Positions 27,868 through 36,122 of a stretch of 51,848 nt of DNA are shown here, piece after piece (within the stretch, counting starts at the first letter, position 1; each line of letters opens with the position of its first letter). The stretch spans positions 1 to 51,848 of the forward strand of contig NZ_JAQIOY010000012.1 of the NCBI RefSeq assembly GCF_028023555.1. The letters run 5' to 3'. A program made the translations under genes and the position numbers. The notes beneath the pieces were generated by a model that saw only the letters and a program-made list of their open reading frames with translations, ran no database searches and was not told where the DNA came from. The DNA comes from Thalassococcus_A lentus. GTDB taxonomy: Bacteria > Pseudomonadota > Alphaproteobacteria > Rhodobacterales > Rhodobacteraceae.

Positions 27868-29316
27868 CTAACCGCGTTTCAGGCTAAGCCGCGCAACGGT
27901 GCCGGATTTTCCACGTTCAAAGGTCAGGGTTCCACCATGCTCAAGCGCAATTGCAGAGGTGATCGTCAGTCCCATGCCGAACCCTTGTGTCGCCGCCGCG
28001 TTTTCGCCCCGTTCGAATGGGGCCGAAAGCGTCTGAAGATCAATCGCCGAGGTGTCGCCGCCTTCGTCCTCGACAAACACATGGGCCATATCCGCGTCCG
28101 TCTCTAGGCGCAGAACTGCGCGCCGGCCGTATTTCAGTGCATTGTCGATCAGATTGGACAGCGCCCTGTGCAGGGCGATCGGACGACCCTTGATGACAAC
28201 TTTTTCATCTTCTCGTAGCGCGCTTTGACCACGACGCGACATAAAGATCGATTGTCCGCCTTCAACCACGAGCGGTTGGCTGTCTCCAAAGGACACAGGC
28301 CGGCCTACGTCTGCATAGTCAGCAACCACAGCCTCAACCAATGACCGCAAAGACATCTGGCGGGGCGCTTCGGTGCTCAGTTCAGCACGGGTATAGGTCA
28401 GGACGCTCTCGATGATGCCAGTCATTTGGTCAATGTCGGCCTCGAACTTGCCCCGCAATTCCGGGTCTTCGATGAGCGCGGCCCGCAGCCGCAGCCGTGT
28501 GGCTGGTGTTCCCAGATCATGGCTCACCCCTGACAGCACCAAAGCGCGTTCTGCCAGATGATGACGCTCGTTTTCACGGTACGCGTTGAAGGCCGAAATG
28601 ATTTCCTTCAGTTCGGTTGTGCCCGTTGGCTCAAAGGCTTCGGCCGTTCCGAGTCTGCGTTGGCTACCCAGTTTTCCGGCAAACTGGCTGAAATGCTGGG
28701 CGATGTTCAGAATGGCTCCGGCCAGAATGGCAAGGCTCGCGCAGGCGAACAACACGGCCAGCAATCGATAGTCTTTGGGGTTGGCGGGGCAGTGCCAAAG
28801 GGAGGGGGCTTCAAACCGGGTCCAGTCTTTGCCGGGTGCGAGGGCCAGAACAATCGCCGGGCTGCAATAGTTGGCGAGCAAGGCAATCACCTCGCCGACC
28901 GTGTCCCGCGCCGCACGGCTGTCACGCAGGGCCAGCTCCGAGATTGGGTAGCGCAGGTCAGGCGAGACAATGGCAAACTTGATCTGCGCGCCGCTCAGCG
29001 CATTGGGATCAAGGCTGACGGAAAAATTGGTCACGAGGGCAGGGCGGGGCATATTGCTGAGACGCTCGAACTGACCGGCCATTGCCTTGGGAAGATCGGC
29101 TTGGGGCAAGGCAGTTGCCGTGACCTCGGCTGGTAAATCTGCATTGTGGGCCAAGGCATCGAACAGCGTTTTGCCGGCATGACGGGCTGCTGTGATGTGG
29201 TTGTTCCATGCATGATTGGAAACCGTCCAAAGCCCGATGGCCGCAGCGCCGCTCAGAAAGGCGAGCACCACCAATGACACTCCGATGAAACGCAGGCTTT
29301 GAAGGGTGGTAATCAT
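27868..29316 (-). CDS. Sensor histidine kinase (EnvZ-type) of the glucose-locus two-component system
   Basis: A 482-residue inner-membrane kinase. Helix 1 is at about 8-32, the periplasmic sensor at 33-183, helix 2 at about 184-206, then HAMP, HisKA and HATPase_c. The phospho-acceptor is H266 in SGVSHDLGTPATRLRLR; this sequence usually reads HDLRTP, so the Gly is unusual. The N-box is LIDNALKYG, and the G2 box is GFGMGLTI. The G1 box reads DEGGD instead of the usual DxGxG, a second deviation. It overlaps the response-regulator gene by 4 bp. The position opposite a glucose ABC operon suggests sugar sensing, as in GtrS/GltR pairs (inference). Confidence 0.9.
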   Translation of the reverse strand: MITTLQSLRFIGVSLVVLAFLSGAAAIGLWTVSNHAWNNHITAARHAGKTLFDALAHNADLPAEVTATALPQADLPKAMAGQFERLSNMPRPALVTNFSVSLDPNALSGAQIKFAIVSPDLRYPISELALRDSRAARDTVGEVIALLANYCSPAIVLALAPGKDWTRFEAPSLWHCPANPKDYRLLAVLFACASLAILAGAILNIAQHFSQFAGKLGSQRRLGTAEAFEPTGTTELKEIISAFNAYRENERHHLAERALVLSGVSHDLGTPATRLRLRAALIEDPELRGKFEADIDQMTGIIESVLTYTRAELSTEAPRQMSLRSLVEAVVADYADVGRPVSFGDSQPLVVEGGQSIFMSRRGQSALREDEKVVIKGRPIALHRALSNLIDNALKYGRRAVLRLETDADMAHVFVEDEGGDTSAIDLQTLSAPFERGENAAATQGFGMGLTITSAIALEHGGTLTFERGKSGTVARLSLKRG

Positions 29317-30044
29317 GTCTGGGTCGTTGCCACATCGACAGCAAAGACATACCCCATACCGCGCTGCGTCTTGATCATTTCAGGCTGTTTAGGATTGGGT
29401 TCGATCTTGGACCGGAGCCGTCCTACAAGCATATCGATCGCGCGGCCGCTGGCATCGGCTTCACCGTCACCGGTCACATCAAGGGCGGTCGCGATTTCGT
29501 CGCGTGTCAGCGGAATGTGTGGATTGGCCAGAAAAGCCTGCAAGAGCGTCACTTCGCGCCGGGAGAGCGGAACCTGATATCCTTCGGGCGATGTGACTTC
29601 GTCTGTACGTCCATTGTAGTTCCAGCCTCTGAACTCGAAACTGGTCAGCCTGCGGCGATGCGCCAGAGAGGCCGCGCGCTGGGTCCGGGCAAGAACCGCC
29701 TTGATGCGTGCGAGAAGCAGACCGGTGTTGAATGGTTTGGCGATATAGTCGTCAGCCCCGACCGCATAACCAGCCATGCGTTGCTGATCGGTGGACAGGG
29801 CCGAGACCATTATGATGGGAACGGCATTGTCCTTGCGCAGGCGCGCGCAGATCTCGATGCCGTTTTCGTCGCCCAGCATCACATCCAGCAGGATCAGGTC
29901 TATGCGTCCCGCTTCCATGTGGCGCCGCACATCGGATTCCGACGCGGCAGGCAGAGCGATTGAACCATTCTGCTGTAGGAACTGCGTCAGGATTTGACGC
30001 ATCTCGGGATCATCGTCGACGACGAGTATGCGTGGAATAGACAT
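29313..30044 (-). CDS. OmpR-family response regulator
   Basis: A 243-residue regulator with a receiver domain (acidic pocket VVDDDPEM, phospho-acceptor Asp in LILLDVMLGDE, Thr/Ser switch in MVSALS, and Lys in DYIAKPF) and a C-terminal OmpR winged helix (about 140-235: SRREVTLLQAFLANPHIPLTRDEI ... RAIDMLVGRLRSKIE ... IKTQRGMGYVF). It is translated before the histidine kinase with a 4-bp overlap. It is divergent from the glucose ABC operon. Tandem TGTAACA boxes in the spacer fit an OmpR-type head-to-tail dimer. Confidence 0.92.
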   Translation of the reverse strand: MSIPRILVVDDDPEMRQILTQFLQQNGSIALPAASESDVRRHMEAGRIDLILLDVMLGDENGIEICARLRKDNAVPIIMVSALSTDQQRMAGYAVGADDYIAKPFNTGLLLARIKAVLARTQRAASLAHRRRLTSFEFRGWNYNGRTDEVTSPEGYQVPLSRREVTLLQAFLANPHIPLTRDEIATALDVTGDGEADASGRAIDMLVGRLRSKIEPNPKQPEMIKTQRGMGYVFAVDVATTQT

Positions 30045-30085
30045 CTGCCCCGACCTCCCTGCGGTTCTTGTGCCTAGCTTTCTTT

Positions 30086-30133
30086 TGTAACAGCCTGCAA
30101 CAAAATCAATTGCAGTGTAACAGCCTGTAACAA
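30086..30133. promoter_or_regulatory. Tandem TGTAACA boxes, candidate response-regulator sites
   Basis: Two near-identical 18-mers, TGTAACAGCCTGCAACAA (30086-30103) and TGTAACAGCCTGTAACAA (30116-30133), start exactly 30 bp apart. Each holds two TGYAACA half-sites 10 bp apart, so there are four boxes on one face of the helix. OmpR-type regulators bind direct repeats with 10-11 bp spacing. The sites lie 42-89 bp upstream of the response-regulator start and 125-172 bp upstream of the glucose-binding-protein start, so either or both may be controlled. Confidence 0.7.
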
Positions 30134-30257
30134 GCAGGGCGATTTTGTGGATGCGCAGGCGGAATACCGGCCATTAGCAAATTGCAATCCGCTCGTCTCA
30201 AGCAGCATCAAAGCGTCACTGAAATACTGTCAAAATGACATCCGGGAGGAAAACGCG

Positions 30258-31499
30258 ATGAAGAATTTTGCATTCACGGTCTCAGCGATCGCAATGTTGG
30301 CCGGTGGCGCAGCGCATGCTGGCCCCGAAGCCGAAGTACTGCACTGGTGGACATCTGGCGGCGAAGCCAAGTCGGTTGCCGTTCTGCAGCAGGAGTTCGC
30401 CGAAAAGGGCGGTGAATGGACCGACATGCCAGTTGCCGGCGGCGGCGGCGATGCAGCGATGCAAGCCCTGCGCGCACGGGTTCTGTCGGGCAACGCACCA
30501 ACAGCTGTTCAGCTGAAGGGTCCGGCCATTCAGGAGTGGTATGAAGAAGGCGTTCTGGCCGATATCTCCGCTGTCGCCGAAGCACAGGGTTGGGCCGATG
30601 TTCTGCCCGCATCCATCGCTGGCCATATGCAGTGTGAAGGCACATGGTGCGCCGCGCCGGTCAACGTACACCGCGTAGACTGGATCTGGGCGAACGCAGA
30701 CGTTCTGGAAGCCAACGGCATCGCGATGCCAACCAGCTGGGATGAGTTCAACGCGGCGGCTGAAAAGCTTCAGGCGGCGGGCATCATTCCATTGGCGCAT
30801 GGTGGTCAGGCATGGCAGGACGCAACCGTTTTCGAAGCAGTCGCGCTGGGCATTCTTGGCGCTGATGGTTTCCGCAAGGCATTCGTGGAACTGGACGAGG
30901 CAACACTGACCTCGGACGAAATGATCGCTGTGTTTGATCAGATGCGCACCCTGCGCGGTTTCGTCGATCCGAACTTCCCGGGTCGGGATTGGAACCTTGC
31001 AACTGCGATGGTCATGAATGGCGAAGCGGCGTTCCAGATCATGGGTGACTGGGCCAAGGGTGAATTCCTTGCTGCAGGCAAAGCACCGGGCGAAGATTTC
31101 CTTTGCGCTTCTGTGCCGGGTGAAGGCTTCCTCTACAACGTGGATAGCTTTGCGATGTTCGAAGTTGGCGGCGACGACAAGCAGGAAGGTCAGGCGCTTC
31201 TGGCCGAGCTGATCGTCGGCAAGAACTTCCAGAAGGTCTTTAACCTGAACAAAGGTTCGATCCCTGCGCGTACAGACGTTGCTCTGGATGACTTCGACAG
31301 CTGTGCCAAACTCAGCTCTGATGACATGGCCGCGTCCAGTGAAGGTGGCTCGTTGCTGCCATCCTACGCCCACGGCATGGCCCTCAGAGGCGCTCAGTCT
31401 GGCGCGATCACCGACGTTGTGACATCGCACTTCAACTCGGACATGACCTCTGAAGATGCGGTTGCACAGCTCGCCGCAGCCGTCGCCAACAGCATGTAA
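30258..31499 (+). CDS. Glucose-type sugar ABC transporter, substrate-binding protein
   Basis: A 413-residue periplasmic sugar-binding protein (SBP_bac_1). The signal peptide MKNFAFTVSAIAMLAGGAAHA is followed by EVLHWWTSGGEAKSV, which is characteristic of glucose/mannose-binding proteins of proteobacteria (GtsA-like). ATG at 30258 has GGGAGG about 10 nt upstream. First gene of a five-gene operon with two permeases, an ATPase and glucokinase; the glucokinase makes glucose the likely ligand. Confidence 0.92.
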   Translation: MKNFAFTVSAIAMLAGGAAHAGPEAEVLHWWTSGGEAKSVAVLQQEFAEKGGEWTDMPVAGGGGDAAMQALRARVLSGNAPTAVQLKGPAIQEWYEEGVLADISAVAEAQGWADVLPASIAGHMQCEGTWCAAPVNVHRVDWIWANADVLEANGIAMPTSWDEFNAAAEKLQAAGIIPLAHGGQAWQDATVFEAVALGILGADGFRKAFVELDEATLTSDEMIAVFDQMRTLRGFVDPNFPGRDWNLATAMVMNGEAAFQIMGDWAKGEFLAAGKAPGEDFLCASVPGEGFLYNVDSFAMFEVGGDDKQEGQALLAELIVGKNFQKVFNLNKGSIPARTDVALDDFDSCAKLSSDDMAASSEGGSLLPSYAHGMALRGAQSGAITDVVTSHFNSDMTSEDAVAQLAAAVANSM

Positions 31500-31583
31500 T
31501 CCAGTCCCCGACTGCATGCAAAATTGCCCCGCCGCTGCTATGCTGTGGCGGGGTTATCCGACAACTCACAGGGGACAGGACAC

Positions 31584-32453
31584 GTGAAATTCCTCGAAGA
31601 TCACCTGCCAAAGCTGATGCTCGCGCCGTCATTCATCGCGATGCTGATCTTTGTCTACGGCTTTATCGGTTGGACAGCTTGGGTTTCTCTGACCCGGTCA
31701 AGACTCTTGCCGCGTTACGAGATAGAAGGCTTTATTCAATACGAGCGGCTGTTTTCGTCGCTGCGCTGGGACACAGCATTTACCAACCTGTTCCTCTTTG
31801 GCGGGTTGTTTATCGTGATCTCGATGATCCTGGGGCTGGCGCTGGCGATTTTTCTTGATCAGAACATCCGGGCCGAAGGCGCAATCCGCACAATTTACCT
31901 TTATCCTATGGCGCTTTCCATGATCGTGACTGGCACAGCCTGGAAATGGATCCTCAATCCCGGTCTGGGTCTTGAGGCCATGGTGCAGGGCTGGGGCTTT
32001 GAGGGGTTCAAATTCGACTGGCTCGTCAATCCGGACATGGCGATTTATACCGTTGTTCTGGCTGCCATCTGGCAAAGCTCGGGTTTCGTGATGGCGCTGT
32101 TTCTGGCCGGGCTTAGGTCCGTAGACGGTGAAATCATCAAAGCCGCCCAGATCGATGGCATTCCCAACTGGCGCATCTATTCCGCGATCATCATTCCGTC
32201 GATGGCACCGATTTTTCTAAGCGCGTTCATTGTGCTGGCACACCTCGCGATCAAGAGCTTTGACCTCGTCATTGCATTGACGGGTGGTGGCCCCGGTTTC
32301 TCGACGGACCTGCCCGCAACCTACATGTTTGCCATGGCGTTTTCGCGCGGTGACATCGGTCAGGCTGCGAGTTCCGCAATGGTCATGATGGGTGTGGTTT
32401 TCACCATCGTGGTTCCCTACCTCTACTCTGAGCTGAGGGTCAAAAATGACTGA
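31584..32453 (+). CDS. Sugar ABC transporter permease 1 (MalF type)
   Basis: A 289-residue inner-membrane permease with six helices. It starts with GTG at 31584, preceded by AGGGGACAGGA; this start gives the usual N-terminus KFLEDHLPKLMLAPSF. The EAA loop is in EIIKAAQIDGIPNWRIYSAIIIPSMAP. It overlaps the next permease gene by 8 bp. Works with the second permease to form the sugar channel. Confidence 0.9.
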   Translation: MKFLEDHLPKLMLAPSFIAMLIFVYGFIGWTAWVSLTRSRLLPRYEIEGFIQYERLFSSLRWDTAFTNLFLFGGLFIVISMILGLALAIFLDQNIRAEGAIRTIYLYPMALSMIVTGTAWKWILNPGLGLEAMVQGWGFEGFKFDWLVNPDMAIYTVVLAAIWQSSGFVMALFLAGLRSVDGEIIKAAQIDGIPNWRIYSAIIIPSMAPIFLSAFIVLAHLAIKSFDLVIALTGGGPGFSTDLPATYMFAMAFSRGDIGQAASSAMVMMGVVFTIVVPYLYSELRVKND

Positions 32454-33339
32454 TGCCGTCTATTCAGAAGCGCGTTCGCAAGGTCAGATAACCCGCCTTG
32501 TCCTGCGCTGGCTGCTATACCTCCTGCTCTTCGTCTTTGCCTTGTTCTATCTCGCACCTCTGTTCGTGATGGTCACAACGTCGCTCAAGAGCCTTGAAGA
32601 AATCCGAACTGGTGATCTGATCTCATTGCCGAGACAAGTGACCTTTGATGCATGGCGAACCGCCTGGGCCAGCGCCTGCACAGGTATCCAGTGCGAAGGG
32701 GTGCGCCCATACTTCTGGAACTCGGTTCTGATCGCCGTTCCTGCCGTGCTCATCTCGACCCTGCTGGGCGCCATCAACGGCTATGTGGTTGCGCAATGGC
32801 GGTTTCCCGGGGCCAACATCTTTTTCGCCCTGATGCTGTTTGGCTGCTTTATTCCGTTTCAGGTCGTTCTGTTGCCGATGGCGCGGATGCTTGGATTGAT
32901 GGGCATTGCGGGCACGATCCCGGGGCTGATCTTTGTTCACGTGATCTATGGTCTGGGCTTCACCACACTGTTTTTCCGCAACTACTATGTGACAATTCCG
33001 GCTGAGCTGACCAAGGCTGCCAAAGTAGATGGCGCCGGATTTTTCCGCATCTTCTGGTCGATCTTTTTGCCACTGTCGCTACCGATCATCGTTGTCACGG
33101 TCATCTGGCAATTCACGCAGATCTGGAATGATTTCCTGTTCGGCGTGTCATTCAGTCAGGCCGGAACACAGCCAATCACTGTGGCTCTGAACAACATCGT
33201 CAACTCCACCACCGGCGTTAAGGAATACAATGTGGATATGGCCGCTGCGATCATTGCAGGTCTGCCCACGCTCCTCGTCTACGTTGTCGCTGGCAAATAC
33301 TTTATCCGCGGGCTCACCGCTGGTTCCGTGAAAGGCTAA
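32446..33339 (+). CDS. Sugar ABC transporter permease 2 (MalG type)
   Basis: A 297-residue inner-membrane permease with six helices. The MalG-type features are AELTKAAKVDGAGFFRIFWSIFLPLSLP (EAA loop) and the C-terminal GKYFIRGLTAGSVKG. Its start overlaps the first permease gene by 8 bp and its stop is 4 bp before the ATPase gene, so translation is coupled through the operon. Confidence 0.92.
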   Translation: MTDAVYSEARSQGQITRLVLRWLLYLLLFVFALFYLAPLFVMVTTSLKSLEEIRTGDLISLPRQVTFDAWRTAWASACTGIQCEGVRPYFWNSVLIAVPAVLISTLLGAINGYVVAQWRFPGANIFFALMLFGCFIPFQVVLLPMARMLGLMGIAGTIPGLIFVHVIYGLGFTTLFFRNYYVTIPAELTKAAKVDGAGFFRIFWSIFLPLSLPIIVVTVIWQFTQIWNDFLFGVSFSQAGTQPITVALNNIVNSTTGVKEYNVDMAAAIIAGLPTLLVYVVAGKYFIRGLTAGSVKG

Positions 33340-33343
33340 CCCC

Positions 33344-34441
33344 ATGGCACCTATTCTTGAAATCCAAGGCCTCTACAAAAACTACGGTTCGACCGAAATC
33401 CTCAAGGACATCAACGTATCCATTGATGCGGGCGACTTCCTTGTGCTGGTGGGCCCTTCCGGTTGCGGCAAGTCAACGTTGTTGAACTGCATCGCCGGCC
33501 TTGAGCCGATATCTGGCGGAACACTGTCGATCGGCGGGCAGGACATGACCCACGTCAGCCCCAAAGACCGTGACATCGCCATGGTGTTCCAATCCTATGC
33601 GCTCTATCCGACCATGAGCGTGGCCAAGAACATCACCTTTGGGATGAAGGTGCGCGGCGTTGATCAGAAAACGCAGGATGCGAAGCTGAAAAAGGTCGCG
33701 GAGCAATTGCAAATCGATCAACTCTTGCATCGTCGTCCCGGACAGCTGTCCGGAGGTCAAAGGCAACGAGTGGCTATGGGGCGTGCGTTGGTTCGCGATC
33801 CCAAACTGTTCCTGTTCGATGAGCCGCTGTCGAACCTTGATGCCAAGCTGAGGGTCGAGATGCGCACCGAGATCAAGGCGCTGCACCAGAACCTTGGCGC
33901 CACGATGGTTTATGTGACCCATGATCAGATCGAAGCGATGACACTCGCAACCAAGATCGTCGTCATGAAGGGTGGCGTGGTCCAGCAGATCGGAACACCT
34001 GCAGAAATCTACAATCGCCCAGCCAATATGTTTGTTGCCGACTTCATGGGCAGTCCGGCCATGAACCTGATCCCAGCTAAGGCTGTCAAAAACGGGTCTG
34101 GAAACACGATCGAGATTGAAGACAAGACCGGCAAGCCGATTGTTCTGAAAGACACCAGTGGCCGCGATCTGCCAAACAACGTGGTGATCGGTGTCCGGCC
34201 CGAGGACATCTCGGAACCCGGCGCGCGCAATGGCAAAGCCCAGCAAGAGGCAGACTTTCTGGTCGATATTGTCGAGCCAGCAGGGGCGGACACGTATGTG
34301 GTCACAAGTCTGGGTGGGCGTCAGGTTACAGCACGCCTGCATGCAGAAACCACGGCGCAGCCGGGTCAGCATCAAACGCTGGCGTTCGACATGGCCAAGG
34401 TTTCCTACTTTGATCCGGACACTGGACTGCGGCTCAACTGA
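33344..34441 (+). CDS. Sugar ABC transporter, ATP-binding subunit (MsmX/UgpC type)
   Basis: A 365-residue ATPase of the MalK/UgpC group. Walker A is GPSGCGKST (about 38-46), the signature is LSGGQRQR, Walker B is LFLFDEPLSNLDAKLR, and the H-loop is YVTHDQIEAMTLA. A C-terminal TOBE-type regulatory domain runs from about 240 to the end (IGVRPEDI). Its stop codon shares one base with the glucokinase start (TGATG). Confidence 0.94.
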   Translation: MAPILEIQGLYKNYGSTEILKDINVSIDAGDFLVLVGPSGCGKSTLLNCIAGLEPISGGTLSIGGQDMTHVSPKDRDIAMVFQSYALYPTMSVAKNITFGMKVRGVDQKTQDAKLKKVAEQLQIDQLLHRRPGQLSGGQRQRVAMGRALVRDPKLFLFDEPLSNLDAKLRVEMRTEIKALHQNLGATMVYVTHDQIEAMTLATKIVVMKGGVVQQIGTPAEIYNRPANMFVADFMGSPAMNLIPAKAVKNGSGNTIEIEDKTGKPIVLKDTSGRDLPNNVVIGVRPEDISEPGARNGKAQQEADFLVDIVEPAGADTYVVTSLGGRQVTARLHAETTAQPGQHQTLAFDMAKVSYFDPDTGLRLN

Positions 34442-35367
34442 TGCAACTGGTTGCTGATATCGGCGGAACCAATGCCCGGCTGGCCAGTCTGGAAGCCGGG
34501 CGGCTGCACACGGCCCGCAGCTATAAGAACGCTGCGTTTCAGGGCTTTGATGAACTGGTCACGCAATATCTGAGTGATACGGCGCAGACCTCGCCCAAAC
34601 GACTGGTTGCAGCCATCGCAGGACCGGTTCAGGGCAACGAAGGGCGGTTGACCAATTTGCCATGGCATGTGTCTGGTCCGGATATGTCCCGGCGCTTTGC
34701 CGGGGCAGATGTCACGATCGTGAATGACCTGACCGCGCTTGGCTATGCTGCGCTTGATCTGGGTGCTGTGCAGCTTGAACGGCTCGCGCCGGGTTTGCAG
34801 GGCAAGGCGTTGAGGGGCGGGCGCAATGCTTTGGTCGTCGGCATCGGAACCGGTTTCAACGTCAGCCCGGTTGTCGAGTCAGAAGGCCAACGGGTTTGTC
34901 CGGCGGTCGAAGTGGGTCATGCCAGTCTTCCTGTTGCGATTGCGCGAAAATTGAACGGGATTAAGCCTGCCCTGGCTGATGAGTTTCAATCGATCGAGTC
35001 CCTGTTTTCGGGCGCTGGTCGGCGAAAGTTCCTGTCGCTTGTCTGTGAACAAAATGTCGAGCGCGCAACACCCTACCTTGCCGCATTTGGCGCAGCTGAG
35101 AATGCCCGCTTTGATCAGGCGCTCGATGACTATGCGGCGCTTGTCGCAGCCCTTTTGGTCGATCTGCGTCTGACCTATGGGCCTGAGAATGGCATATTCC
35201 TTGCAGGCGGCGTCGCTCGTAGCACACTGGATCATGGACGTTGCCGTTTCCTGCAGGGCGTCTTTGCCGATCAGGCGCAATTCCTGTCCGGATCGCCAGC
35301 GATCTATCTGATCAAGGACGACTCCGCAGCGCTGCTTGGATGCGCAAAACTTTGTGCGCGACACTGA
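34441..35367 (+). CDS. glk: Glucokinase
   Basis: A 308-residue ATP-dependent hexokinase of the Glk (not ROK) family: DIGGTNARLA at residues 6-15 binds phosphate, VNDLTALGY contains the catalytic Asp, GIGTGFNVSPV is the adenosine/phosphate segment, and EVGHASLP corresponds to the glucose-binding EGGH. FLAGGVA is near the C-terminus. Being the last gene of a sugar ABC operon, it phosphorylates the imported glucose to glucose 6-phosphate, which feeds the Entner-Doudoroff route that this group usually uses. Confidence 0.92.
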   Translation: MQLVADIGGTNARLASLEAGRLHTARSYKNAAFQGFDELVTQYLSDTAQTSPKRLVAAIAGPVQGNEGRLTNLPWHVSGPDMSRRFAGADVTIVNDLTALGYAALDLGAVQLERLAPGLQGKALRGGRNALVVGIGTGFNVSPVVESEGQRVCPAVEVGHASLPVAIARKLNGIKPALADEFQSIESLFSGAGRRKFLSLVCEQNVERATPYLAAFGAAENARFDQALDDYAALVAALLVDLRLTYGPENGIFLAGGVARSTLDHGRCRFLQGVFADQAQFLSGSPAIYLIKDDSAALLGCAKLCARH

Positions 35368-35391
35368 TCAAAGCGTAGGAATCGACCGTCC

Positions 35392-35424
35392 AAAAAAAAG
35401 GCCGCCCGAAACCGGGCGGCCTTT
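35392..35424. terminator. Shared terminator between glucokinase and fasciclin genes
   Basis: AAAGGCCGCCCG (35397-35408) pairs with CGGGCGGCCTTT (35413-35424). Eight A on the left give a U-tract for the minus-strand (fasciclin) transcript; TTT on the right gives a weaker one for the sugar operon. It lies between two convergent stops. Confidence 0.88.
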
Positions 35425-35447
35425 GAACTGTCTGTCAGGTGGCGTGA

Positions 35448-35957
35448 TTAGTGGCACGCAGGGCGATCGCCCGGCAGCAGCACTTTGTCGATCACGTGGA
35501 TCACGCCGTTGTCTGCCTGAATGTCTGCTACCACCACATTGGCAACTTCGCCTGTGCCATCGGCAATGGTGACACCGGAATGCGATGTGATGCACAGACG
35601 CTCCGAGCTCAGGACCGGCTTGTAGTAGTTTGAGCCGGACGCAAAATCGGTGGAGCCCAGTTTGCGGTCATCGACGTGGTACAGCAGAACGTTGGTCAGC
35701 TGGTCCTTGTTTTCCGGCTTGAGCAGCGTTTCGACTGTGCCCTCGGGCAGCGCTGCAAAGGCATCATTCAGCGGCGCATAGACTGTGAACGGGCCGGGAC
35801 CGGACAGGGTTTCGGCCAAGCCTGCGGCCGTCACGGCGGCGACAAGCGTGCTGAAGCGTTCATCGCCAGCGGCAATGTCCACGATCGTATTGGCCGAGGC
35901 CGCAGCGCCAAAAGTAACGGCAGTTGCAAGGGCAGCAGTGAATGTCTTGATCGTCAT
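35448..35957 (-). CDS. Fasciclin (FAS1) domain secreted protein
   Basis: A 169-residue exported protein: signal peptide MTIKTFTAALATAVTFGAAASA, then one FAS1 domain with TIVDIAAGDERFSTLVAAVTAAGL, GPFTVYAPLNDAFAALPEGTVETLL and NGVIHVIDKVLLP, the two conserved FAS1 blocks. FAS1 proteins act in adhesion and surface interaction. A C-terminal Cys and one Cys in RLCITSHSG could form a disulfide. Single gene, convergent with the sugar operon. Confidence 0.9.
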   Translation of the reverse strand: MTIKTFTAALATAVTFGAAASANTIVDIAAGDERFSTLVAAVTAAGLAETLSGPGPFTVYAPLNDAFAALPEGTVETLLKPENKDQLTNVLLYHVDDRKLGSTDFASGSNYYKPVLSSERLCITSHSGVTIADGTGEVANVVVADIQADNGVIHVIDKVLLPGDRPACH

Positions 35958-36019
35958 AGCGTCTCTCCTGTTGGGTTAGATAAGTTGGATACGGAGCGAA
36001 GGACGCTTTGGGTTTGTGT

Positions 36020-36047
36020 GATCACGCAAGCGTCATAACGCGTGATC
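36020..36047. promoter_or_regulatory. Perfect dyad upstream of proS
   Basis: GATCACGC (36020-36027) and GCGTGATC (36040-36047) form a perfect 8-bp inverted repeat with a 12-bp spacer, in the gap between the divergent fasciclin and proS genes. Either a regulator site or a leader hairpin of the proS mRNA. Confidence 0.4.
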
Positions 36048-36122
36048 TGATCCTGTTCTCTTGCATCGGGGCCACGCATGGATCACAACAGCAAAAACGC
36101 CAATTACGTCAGGACGCATCCC

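Noticed and set aside
30282..31517. 411-codon minus-strand frame opposite the glucose-binding-protein gene
   Set aside because: Low-complexity antisense reading of a clear sugar-binding protein.
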